From: Ignavibacteriales bacterium
GTDB taxonomy: Bacteria; Bacteroidota; Ignavibacteria; Ignavibacteriales; Ignavibacteriaceae
Length of the DNA: 64,000 nucleotides
Direction: 5' to 3'
Assembly: GCA_003538625.1 (NCBI GenBank)
Contig: DPRR01000028.1
Span: 310,001 to 374,000 of the forward strand
Shown here: piece after piece, positions 1 to 7,488 of the stretch
How positions within the stretch are numbered: the stretch's first letter is position 1
Layout of the letters: every line of letters starts with the position of its first letter
Made by a program: the position numbers and the translations under genes
The notes under the pieces: generated by a model
Told to the model about the DNA's origin: nothing
Databases searched by the model: none
The model's input: only the letters and a program-made list of their open reading frames with translations

Positions 1-232
1 CTTTTTTCTTGGGTTCATCATCAAACAAGTCATCCTCGTCCTCATCTTCCTCATCATCATAATAGTCATCTTTTTCTTCTGCATCATCGTCGTCGTCAAA
101 ATCATCATCGTCGTCTTTTTTCTTTTTCTTGGCGGCAAAAAGAGAATTTGTTTCAAAAATATTTTGATCACTTATTGCAAACGGATTTTCGTTATCCTCT
201 GGGGTTTGCAAGTCTAACTTATTCTTTTCCAT
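1..232 (-). CDS. N-terminal part of an Asp/Glu-rich acidic protein (partial, runs off left edge)
   Basis: The reverse strand is open from an ATG at 232-230 to the window edge, 77 codons. A GGAG ribosome-binding site lies at 246-243. The first ~40 residues are ordinary and polar. A run of lysines follows, then long Asp/Glu tracts with a few Tyr and Phe, then another Lys cluster. There is no signal peptide or membrane segment, so it is probably cytoplasmic. Alternating basic and acidic low-complexity tracts suggest a disordered tail or linker, possibly binding nucleic acid or ribosomes, but no family is recognised. It is the only leftward gene before 10.8 kb. Confidence 0.7.
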   Translation of the reverse strand, partial: MEKNKLDLQTPEDNENPFAISDQNIFETNSLFAAKKKKKDDDDDFDDDDDAEEKDDYYDDEEDEDEDDLFDDEPKKK

Positions 233-417
233 TATAAATTTTCTCCGATAAAACTTAATAATTACAGTGTTAATTTATATGAGTATAGTAAATCTGCAAA
301 TAGAAAAATTAAAATCTTTAAAAAATATTTTCTTGATTTCTTTTGCAAAGAACTTAAATTGTTTTATTATATTTTCCAAGCACTAAAATTTTTCAAACAA
401 ATTTAATTACACTCTAT

Positions 418-882
418 ATGAAACTTGCAACCCTTTGTTATGTAATTGATAAAAAAAACAACACAACCTTAATGCTTCATCGAGTAAAAAAAGAAAATGA
501 TTATCACGAAGGTAAATGGAACGGGCTTGGTGGAAAATTTGAACAAGGGGAATCTCCCGAAGAATGTGCTGTAAGAGAAATTGAAGAAGAATGCGGATTA
601 AAAGTAAACTCTGTAACGATGAAAGGATTTATTACGTTTCCTTTGTTTGATGGCAAAGATGATTGGTATGTGTTTCTTTTTACAGCAGATGAGTTTTATG
701 GAAAACTAATTGATTCACCTGAGGGAAATCTTGCCTGGATCAAAAATAATAAGTTAACAGAACTAAATCTTTGGGATGGTGATAAAATTTTTATTCCGTG
801 GTTATTTGAGGAAAAATTTTTTAGCGCAAAGTTTAATTATAATAACGGAAAGTATGTCAGCCACGAAGTTTGCTTTTATTAA
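418..882 (+). CDS. Nudix hydrolase, MutT/MTH1-like (probable 8-oxo-dGTP diphosphatase)
   Basis: This small Nudix enzyme of 154 residues probably hydrolyses oxidised or other nucleoside triphosphates in the cytoplasm. The Nudix box is complete at residues 39-61: G39, E45, then R53-E54 and E57-E58 followed by G60-L61, matching GX5EX7REUXEEXGU. The residues before the box (WNGLGGK) resemble the MTH1/MutT branch that removes 8-oxo-dGTP. The substrate is inferred from that resemblance only. The start is an ATG without a clear ribosome-binding site. The rubrerythrin gene downstream fits an oxidative-damage theme, but the 151-bp gap argues against a tight operon. Confidence 0.85.
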   Translation: MKLATLCYVIDKKNNTTLMLHRVKKENDYHEGKWNGLGGKFEQGESPEECAVREIEEECGLKVNSVTMKGFITFPLFDGKDDWYVFLFTADEFYGKLIDSPEGNLAWIKNNKLTELNLWDGDKIFIPWLFEEKFFSAKFNYNNGKYVSHEVCFY

Positions 883-1033
883 ATACCCACTTAACGATAA
901 TCAATTGTTGACGATTCACAAACATTCTGGGTCTTTGTATAATCCTTAATTTGTTTTCTCTCTTTAAATATTATTAAGTTTGATTCACCATTAATCTAAC
1001 TTTATTGATTAAATTATTTCAGGGAGAGACAAC

Positions 1034-1534
1034 GTGCCAACCACAAAAGAAAACCTTAAAGAAGCTTTCGCCGGCGAAAGCCAGGCTAATCAAAAGTATC
1101 GTGCATTTGCAAAAAAAGCTGAGCGAGATGGGTTTCCAAACATAGCCAAACTTTTTAACACCGCAGCAGAAGCAGAACGAATCCACGCTGAAGGACATCT
1201 TGGTGCTTTAGACGGAATTACATCAACTGTTGAAAATTTAAAAACAGCAATTGCCGGCGAAACCTACGAATACACAACAATGTATCCAGCCATGCTTGAT
1301 CAGGCAGAGAAGGATAACCATAAAGCAAAGCGAATGTTTAAGTATGCTGTTGAAGCAGAAAATGTTCACGCACAACTTTATAAGCTTGCGCTGGCAGCCG
1401 CCGAAATCGGAAAAGATTTAGATGTAACGGAATTCTATTTATGTCCTGTTTGCGGACATATTGAGTTTGGCAAGCCGGAAAATAATTGTCCGATTTGTGG
1501 AACTCTTGCATCAAAGTACATAAAAGCTGCATAA
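1034..1534 (+). CDS. Rubrerythrin
   Basis: Rubrerythrins reduce hydrogen peroxide, using a diiron site in a four-helix bundle and a rubredoxin-type Fe(Cys)4 centre. The first ~130 residues carry the paired helical motifs expected for the diiron ligands (EAERIHAE and EAENVHAQ). The C-terminus has the rubredoxin-like site: C137, C140, C152 and C155. The 166-residue length is typical. Translation starts at GTG 1034, with AGGGAGAG at 1021-1028 as a good ribosome-binding site. It suggests an anaerobic or microaerophilic lifestyle with peroxide defence. It probably has its own promoter in the 151-bp gap upstream. Confidence 0.93.
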   Translation: MPTTKENLKEAFAGESQANQKYRAFAKKAERDGFPNIAKLFNTAAEAERIHAEGHLGALDGITSTVENLKTAIAGETYEYTTMYPAMLDQAEKDNHKAKRMFKYAVEAENVHAQLYKLALAAAEIGKDLDVTEFYLCPVCGHIEFGKPENNCPICGTLASKYIKAA

Positions 1535-1599
1535 AAAGTAAAAGTATATATTCATTGTTATCATCACTAACATTTAATAACAAAATAAAGGTGTGTGAA

Positions 1600-2895
1600 A
1601 TGAAAAAGTTGTACCTGGCTTTGTTCTTAATACTCGCGATTGGTTTTACACAAACCACACAAGCCCAGTTTTTTGATAAGCTGAAAAAAAAGACTGAAGA
1701 AAAAATTAAAAAAGAGGGAGAAAAAAGAGTTGAAGATAAAATAAATAAGGGGGTAGAAAAGGGTTATGATGAAGTTGAAAATCAGGCTGAAGGAACTGGC
1801 GACGATCAGAATCAAAACGAGGACGCAAATAAAGATGGACAGAAAAGTGATAACGAAAAAACTTCTGACAACAATAATCCTCAGGAAGATCCGCAGTTTG
1901 TGGCAAGTTCAAAATATGATTTTGTACCGGGCGAAAGAATAATCCTGTTTGATGATTTCAGTCAGGATGCTGTTGGTGATTTTCCGGCATTATGGACAGC
2001 AAATGCCCCCGGTGAAATTAATTCTTTAAGCATTACGCCTGGAAACTGGTTTAATCTCAATAGTAGTGATGGAAATTATTTTTTGTTAAAAAATGTGGAT
2101 TTCCCAAAGAACTTTATAATTGAGTTTGATATAGTTCCTAAAAAAACCGGCGGACGTATTGCTGCGGGACTTTTGCTTTATGGCGAAGAGAAACATAAAG
2201 AGATGGACAATAACGCACATCCCGGTAATGGCGGCATTATGATATCAATTGAAAAAGAAAATTGGAATACATGGGGATACAAAACAGGTGAGAATGAACT
2301 TATCACCGGAAAATCTACTGTTAAACCGGTTGTGGCTGAAAAAGTAAATCACGTTATCATTTGGGTTCAGGGAAGAAGGCTTAGAATTTATCACGAGCAG
2401 GCTAAGGTTCTGGATATGCCCACAAATATTTATGATGGTGTTAAACTTAATCGGCTTTGTTTTAGGTTAAGCAGGGGTGCTTCTTCCGGTTCATATATAT
2501 CAAATTTAAGAATCACTGATGCTGCTCCTGATATGCGAAGCAAGCTTCTTACTGAAGGCAAGCTTATTAGCTATGGGATCTATTTTGATGTGAACAAAGA
2601 TATAGTAAAATCAGAGTCATATGGTACCATTAAAGAAATTGCAAGCGTTCTTACAGAAAATCCGGAAGTAAAAATTAAAATAGTTGGTCATACGGATTCT
2701 GATGGTGATGATAAATCAAATTTAGATTTGTCTAAACGCCGCTCGGCTTCTGTTAAAAATGTTTTAGTAAAAGAGTTTGGAATTGATGCTGCAAGAATTG
2801 AAACCGATGGAAAAGGGGAAAGCCAACCCATTGCAGCAAATGACAGTGCTCCTAATAAAGCGCTAAATCGTAGAGTTGAGTTTATAAAACTATAA
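1600..2895 (+). CDS. Exported OmpA-family protein with a lectin-like central domain
   Basis: The frame is open from 1486, but ATG 1600 gives a clean signal peptide (MKKLYLALF...TQAQ), so a 431-residue product is chosen. After the signal comes a Lys/Glu-rich then Asp/Asn-rich low-complexity segment (about residues 25-105). A central beta-rich region (about 120-310) resembles concanavalin-like folds. A C-terminal OmpA/MotB-type peptidoglycan-binding domain covers about 320-431, with the motif VGHTDSDG and a final NRRVEF. It is likely periplasmic or outer-membrane attached. Three more exported proteins follow on the same strand with short gaps. Confidence 0.85.
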   Translation: MKKLYLALFLILAIGFTQTTQAQFFDKLKKKTEEKIKKEGEKRVEDKINKGVEKGYDEVENQAEGTGDDQNQNEDANKDGQKSDNEKTSDNNNPQEDPQFVASSKYDFVPGERIILFDDFSQDAVGDFPALWTANAPGEINSLSITPGNWFNLNSSDGNYFLLKNVDFPKNFIIEFDIVPKKTGGRIAAGLLLYGEEKHKEMDNNAHPGNGGIMISIEKENWNTWGYKTGENELITGKSTVKPVVAEKVNHVIIWVQGRRLRIYHEQAKVLDMPTNIYDGVKLNRLCFRLSRGASSGSYISNLRITDAAPDMRSKLLTEGKLISYGIYFDVNKDIVKSESYGTIKEIASVLTENPEVKIKIVGHTDSDGDDKSNLDLSKRRSASVKNVLVKEFGIDAARIETDGKGESQPIAANDSAPNKALNRRVEFIKL

Positions 2896-2928
2896 GTAGC
2901 ACTTACTCTCTTAAAAAAGGTTTTTAAA

Positions 2929-3930
2929 ATGAAAAATATTTTTGTTTTCTTTGTATTAATATGCTCCTTCCGTGGATTCTCACAATCCGGAATGTATTTC
3001 CTTGCGCAATTTCCATCATCACCAAAATCAATCTGTATTACGGACACTGCAACTATAGATAATTATCTCTCGCAGCTTGAGATTGTGACAAGCCAACTAG
3101 ATTCTTTATGTGCTCTAAGAAAGGCAGCGCTTGAATTAAGGATTAATAAGGTAAAACCTGATGTTGAAAAAAATATAGCTCAAGAATATGGTTTATCTGA
3201 TGCAGATCTTCAGAAACTTAAAAACAAAAAACTAAGCGCTGCTGAGAAAAAAGCCCTGACAGATAAAATGCTAAGAGAAAAAGCAAATATTTCGATGAAG
3301 GAGATTGAACAGCTTAAAAAAATGAAAAAGGAGGGCAACAAGGAAGGTATCCGCAACTGGGCAGAGGCTTATCAAACCCAACAAATTAGCGAGATGGTAA
3401 GCGGTGATTCAACCAAGACTCCTGAAATGATTGAGTTTGAAAATAATTTTGCCAAGAACAAAGAAATTAATGACTTAATGAAAGAGCAAAAGCAGATCCT
3501 CGATAGAATTGCGGCTGTTGATAAACGGATTACGAACAAAATGATCGAGTTTAACAAAGAAGATTCTATCCAAACTGAAATTCTTAAACAGAATATTGAA
3601 CCTTTAGAAAAAATGCTGACTGATGATTATCTAACCAATGATCAGCAGCAGACTATATATATGAAGATTGCAACTAATCGTTTAAACTACTGCAATAAAA
3701 TTTCTCCAATGTATATGGATATAATAAAAGATTTAAGAGCATCCACGGAGCCGCTAATACCAACGTACGACAGACTTGAAGTTGTTAATGCAGAAATTAA
3801 TGCAAAAACAATGGGGTTAAAAGAATGGCCGATTGATCCCGGACTAATGCAGCTTGATGCGGTTCGAAGCCTTGCGCACGCAATTGCTGGTGTTTTTAGA
3901 TACACAATTGTTCCACCAAAACTAGATTAA
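2929..3930 (+). CDS. Exported coiled-coil protein of unknown function
   Basis: This 333-residue protein starts with a signal peptide (MKNIFVFFVLICSFRGFSQS). The rest is strongly helical and charged, with Lys/Glu-rich stretches at about residues 75-200 that look like coiled coil. No enzyme motif or known family is recognised. It begins 33 bp after the OmpA-like gene, so the two are probably co-transcribed and may act together at the periplasmic face of the envelope. Its function is not known. Confidence 0.7.
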   Translation: MKNIFVFFVLICSFRGFSQSGMYFLAQFPSSPKSICITDTATIDNYLSQLEIVTSQLDSLCALRKAALELRINKVKPDVEKNIAQEYGLSDADLQKLKNKKLSAAEKKALTDKMLREKANISMKEIEQLKKMKKEGNKEGIRNWAEAYQTQQISEMVSGDSTKTPEMIEFENNFAKNKEINDLMKEQKQILDRIAAVDKRITNKMIEFNKEDSIQTEILKQNIEPLEKMLTDDYLTNDQQQTIYMKIATNRLNYCNKISPMYMDIIKDLRASTEPLIPTYDRLEVVNAEINAKTMGLKEWPIDPGLMQLDAVRSLAHAIAGVFRYTIVPPKLD

Positions 3931-3969
3931 TATAAATCTGGAAAGCATTAATCCATCAAAGGATAGATT

Positions 3970-4851
3970 ATGAAACAATTTATTTCCATTTTTTTTATCA
4001 TTATGCTCTGCACTGCGTTATTTGCACAGAAAGATTTAACACCAGAACAAATCAAAAATAAAATGACGCAAATAAGAGAAAACACTGATTGGTCCGATCC
4101 AGTTGCTTCAAAAAAAGCTAACGAAGAAATTAAAACGCTCTCTAAACAACTAATGATGTCAAGGGTCAGCAACAATCCGGTCAATCAAATTGATTCTGTT
4201 CACGCCCAAATACAAAAGGAAAACATTGAATCTATTTCCGGCCAATGGAATCAGATAATGGAAGCCTCCAGGTATGGAAAAGATGCAGATATTCTTCTTG
4301 GTAAACCGATAAGAGAAAAAATTGTTGAAGATTACAAAGAAGACGAATCACCAAAAAATATTACGCCTGAGTTTTTTAAGGAAATGAGCGTTCTGGTTAT
4401 TGATATGTCCATTCCAACCGTCCAACGCACAATAGATGTAATGCAAAACTTTAAAGGCATAGAAACATTAATAATTATTGCCGGAAATAAAAGCGCTGCT
4501 GTTAATTTGACTGATATTTTAAAGCGAGCATTACATTATCCACTAAAAGAATTATACGTTATTAATTTTGGTCAATTTGTAACAAGTATCCCAAAAGAAA
4601 TAAATCAATTTAAAAATCTTTCCACATTGGCAGTATTTAACAATAATATAAATCAATTACCCGAAATGAAAAGTTTTGCCTCTAAGCTTGATTCGCTTTT
4701 CATTGATATGAACCCTATTAATTCTTTATTCCCCGCTATTAGTTCAATGAAAAATTTAAAAAAGTTGGGCATTGCAAAAACTTCTATCTCAGATGCAGAA
4801 ATAAAAGAGATTGAAAAATTACTGCCCGATTGTGAGGTAATAATAAAATGA
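3970..4851 (+). CDS. Exported leucine-rich-repeat protein
   Basis: This 293-residue protein has a signal peptide (MKQFISIFFIIMLCTALFAQ). A polar, helical N-terminal half is followed, from about residue 170, by irregular leucine-rich repeats with spaced L and N positions such as LSTLAVFNNNINQLP. It ends with a typical LRR capping sequence, EKLLPDCEVIIK. Such domains usually bind proteins, so a scaffold or interaction role outside the cytoplasm is likely. Its stop codon overlaps the start of the next gene (ATG 4848, TGA 4849-4851), which indicates translational coupling. Confidence 0.72.
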   Translation: MKQFISIFFIIMLCTALFAQKDLTPEQIKNKMTQIRENTDWSDPVASKKANEEIKTLSKQLMMSRVSNNPVNQIDSVHAQIQKENIESISGQWNQIMEASRYGKDADILLGKPIREKIVEDYKEDESPKNITPEFFKEMSVLVIDMSIPTVQRTIDVMQNFKGIETLIIIAGNKSAAVNLTDILKRALHYPLKELYVINFGQFVTSIPKEINQFKNLSTLAVFNNNINQLPEMKSFASKLDSLFIDMNPINSLFPAISSMKNLKKLGIAKTSISDAEIKEIEKLLPDCEVIIK

Positions 4852-6008
4852 AAACTCGTTATTTAGTTTTATTTATTTTGATATCTACAATCGCTTGCAA
4901 TTCCTTTGCACAAAAAACACAGTTTTATATAAAGTCTACTGTCGGCGGACTTTATCCAAAAGAAATTGAAGGGCTTCCAACTTATTTTGCAACATTGTTT
5001 GACAATTATTTAAAGGAAAAATATTCGTGTACTACTGTTTTAACAACATCAGATGTGGGATATTTGCTTGGTTGGGAAAGACAAAGACAATTATTGGGTT
5101 CGGGTTCTGAAGAAACAATTAAAAGCATAAGCGATGCATTGGGCGTAGATTATTTAGTAAGCTTTGAAGTATCCGTGGCGGTTGGTGAAAAGTTTATTGT
5201 AAACGGTACAATTATTCCAATGCGGGTCAAGCCGGTCTTTCCACTGGTTAAGGCATCCGCATATAGTAATTATTCAAAAAAATCCTTTGATCAGATTGAT
5301 GCAAATTTAAAGGAGGTTGCACAGAAACTTATTGATGGATTAAAGAAAATTGAAATTTGTCCATTTAAAGGAGAAATAACCGTCAAAGTGGTAAGCACAA
5401 AAAAGGATGATCAAACTGAACAGTATCCCGTTTATTGCAATGGAATCGATGGCTATTTTAAGAAGACCACAACCCTTGATAATTATTCGGAAATTGACTG
5501 GACGCTTCGAAAAGTCGCCCGGAATAGTTCGACCGGCAATGTAAAAATTAATATATCCGAAGAATTAAAAATTGATGAAGATAATCCATGTTATGAGTGC
5601 TCACCACAAAAGCAGGGACACAGAAGCTTTATTGAAAAGACAACAACATATGCAGATATTAAGGGATTATCCACTGAAAGCGAAAGCAAAGGAATTAAGA
5701 TTGATGATGCGCGCTGCTACCTTACTTTTCTTGACGATGGCACTTACACAATCAGAGTAACAGCTGCCTCAAAACAGGGAGATAAAAAAACAATTAAAGA
5801 AATGTCCGCTCAAGGTATTTGTGATAACATTAACGAATCACCTAAAAAAACAAATAATAAAATTGATGCCGGACTAAATGAAATCTGGGGACCGTTTAAC
5901 GGTGATACACAGGATAAGATTTTATCACACAAGGATACTATTACAAGGACAAATGCTGCCGGGGAAGAAGAAACAATTACATACGAGTTTAATTTAACAA
6001 GAGATTAA
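4848..6008 (+). CDS. Exported protein of unknown function, possibly CsgG/FlgO-like in its N-terminal half
   Basis: This 386-residue protein has a signal peptide (MKTRYLVLFILISTIACNSFAQ). The first ~170 mature residues have the flavour of CsgG/FlgO-type domains: an opening segment, then 'SDALGVDYLVSFEVSV', an amphipathic stretch and a helix before 'LIDGLKKI'. That assignment is weak. The second half is beta-rich with several cysteines (CPF, CNG, CYEC) that could form disulfides. The gene is translationally coupled to the LRR gene before it. A role in an envelope complex with its neighbours is inference. Confidence 0.62.
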   Translation: MKTRYLVLFILISTIACNSFAQKTQFYIKSTVGGLYPKEIEGLPTYFATLFDNYLKEKYSCTTVLTTSDVGYLLGWERQRQLLGSGSEETIKSISDALGVDYLVSFEVSVAVGEKFIVNGTIIPMRVKPVFPLVKASAYSNYSKKSFDQIDANLKEVAQKLIDGLKKIEICPFKGEITVKVVSTKKDDQTEQYPVYCNGIDGYFKKTTTLDNYSEIDWTLRKVARNSSTGNVKINISEELKIDEDNPCYECSPQKQGHRSFIEKTTTYADIKGLSTESESKGIKIDDARCYLTFLDDGTYTIRVTAASKQGDKKTIKEMSAQGICDNINESPKKTNNKIDAGLNEIWGPFNGDTQDKILSHKDTITRTNAAGEEETITYEFNLTRD

Positions 6009-6031
6009 TTATCTAATTTAAGTCACGATTT

Positions 6032-6436
6032 ATGAAAAACATTAACAAACATATTCTCTGGTGGTTTGCCTTTCCTTTTGTCGGAATTCTAAATGGGATA
6101 TTAAGGGAAGCAACTTATAAAAAATTTGTTGGCGATTTGGCCGCGCATCAAATATCAACCGCAACAGGAATTGTTTTCTTTGGAATAATATTTTATTTCA
6201 TTTTCAAAAAATGGAAAATAGAATCTGTTAAACATGCAATTTTTATTGGCTTAATCTGGCTTTTTTTAACAATACTCTTTGAGTTTGGATTTGGGCATTA
6301 CATAATGGGAAACCCATGGCAAAAACTTTTCCACGATTATAATCTTGCGGAAGGCAGGGTTTGGGGTTTATTTTTGGTGTGGATAACAGTTGCGCCATAC
6401 ATTTTTTATAAATTATTTTCTCATTACAGAACTTGA
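6032..6436 (+). CDS. Small integral membrane protein
   Basis: This 134-residue protein has about four hydrophobic segments, at roughly residues 8-25, 42-58, 68-85 and 108-127, separated by short basic loops. No catalytic motif is evident and the family is not recognised. Its stop overlaps the TTG start of the following lipoprotein gene (TTGA at 6433-6436), so the two should be translationally coupled. The 23-bp gap to the gene before could also allow co-transcription. Confidence 0.7.
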   Translation: MKNINKHILWWFAFPFVGILNGILREATYKKFVGDLAAHQISTATGIVFFGIIFYFIFKKWKIESVKHAIFIGLIWLFLTILFEFGFGHYIMGNPWQKLFHDYNLAEGRVWGLFLVWITVAPYIFYKLFSHYRT

Positions 6437-7488
6437 TAAAAAAATTATTCTTCTTGCTATTTTTTTTAACTGTGGCATTTATTTCACTCTCCACCGTTTC
6501 TTGTTCAAATAATTCTAATAAAGAAATTACCCGCGGTGTTTACTTCTGGAAAACTAATTTTTCACTTTCAACATCAGAGTTAAACTGGCTTAAAGAAACA
6601 GAAATCAAAAAACTGTACGTTAGATTTTTTGATGTAGATTGGAATCCGAACATTAACAGTGCGGTTCCTGTTGGCGAAGTTTCAATTTCAACAAAAAAGA
6701 TTGTTGGGGTTGAAATAATTCCCGTAGTGTTTATTACTAATAGAACACTTCTCAATCTTCCGGATACTCTTATCGCTGAATTATCAAACAATATTTATAA
6801 AAAGATTTTTGCAAAGCTAAGTTTATTTGAAAATCAACCAATAAAAGAAATCCAACTTGATTGCGATTGGACTGAAACGACAAGAGAAAGATATTTTGAA
6901 TTAATAAATCAAATAAAAAAACTAAGCAGTGAAAAGAATATAGAAATAACTGCAACTATAAGATTGCACCAAGTAAAGTTCTTCAGCAAAACAGGAGTCC
7001 CACCAATAAAACGCGGAATGTTAATGTTTTACAACATGTCTGATGTTTCGGATATCAGAACAAAAAATTCAATTTATGATAAAGACATTGCTAAAAGATA
7101 CTTAGTAAACTTTGATAAATATCCGATTGCGCTTGATGTTGTATTGCCTGCGTTTAGCTGGTCTTGCTGGTTTAGAAATGGCAAGCTTAAAAATCTTATA
7201 AATGATGTTAAGACAAAAGATCTTGAAGCGAATTTGAATTTTGTAAAAGAAGATAAAAATATTTTTCGTGCAACTAAAGAATCTTATTTAAAGGGTAATT
7301 ATATTTTAACCGGAGATTATCTTCGCACTGAAGAAACTGATTTTAATACAACACTTGAAGCGGCAGAATTAATTGCTCCTCATATTAAAAATAAAAAAAT
7401 AAATGTTTCCATCTATCACCTTAACGGGGAGGTTATAAAAAACTATGACAAGGATAATTTCGAAGCTATTGTTGATTGTTTCAATTAG
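6433..7488 (+). CDS. Lipoprotein of unknown function, DUF3142-like (possible TIM-barrel fold)
   Basis: This 351-residue protein starts at a TTG that overlaps the previous stop. The N-terminus is a lipoprotein signal with a lipobox around STVSC (near residue 24), so it should be anchored in the inner or outer membrane. The body has beta-alpha alternation with 'RFFDVDW' and 'EIQLDCDWT', the latter like the conserved strand of the uncharacterised DUF3142 family. That link is from memory and not certain. Its last 44 bp overlap the start of the next gene, which suggests tight coupling. Confidence 0.65.
   Translation: MIKKLFFLLFFLTVAFISLSTVSCSNNSNKEITRGVYFWKTNFSLSTSELNWLKETEIKKLYVRFFDVDWNPNINSAVPVGEVSISTKKIVGVEIIPVVFITNRTLLNLPDTLIAELSNNIYKKIFAKLSLFENQPIKEIQLDCDWTETTRERYFELINQIKKLSSEKNIEITATIRLHQVKFFSKTGVPPIKRGMLMFYNMSDVSDIRTKNSIYDKDIAKRYLVNFDKYPIALDVVLPAFSWSCWFRNGKLKNLINDVKTKDLEANLNFVKEDKNIFRATKESYLKGNYILTGDYLRTEETDFNTTLEAAELIAPHIKNKKINVSIYHLNGEVIKNYDKDNFEAIVDCFN

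Noticed and set aside
1486..1599. N-terminal extension of the OmpA-like gene
   Set aside because: It overlaps the end of rubrerythrin and precedes a clean signal peptide that starts at ATG 1600.
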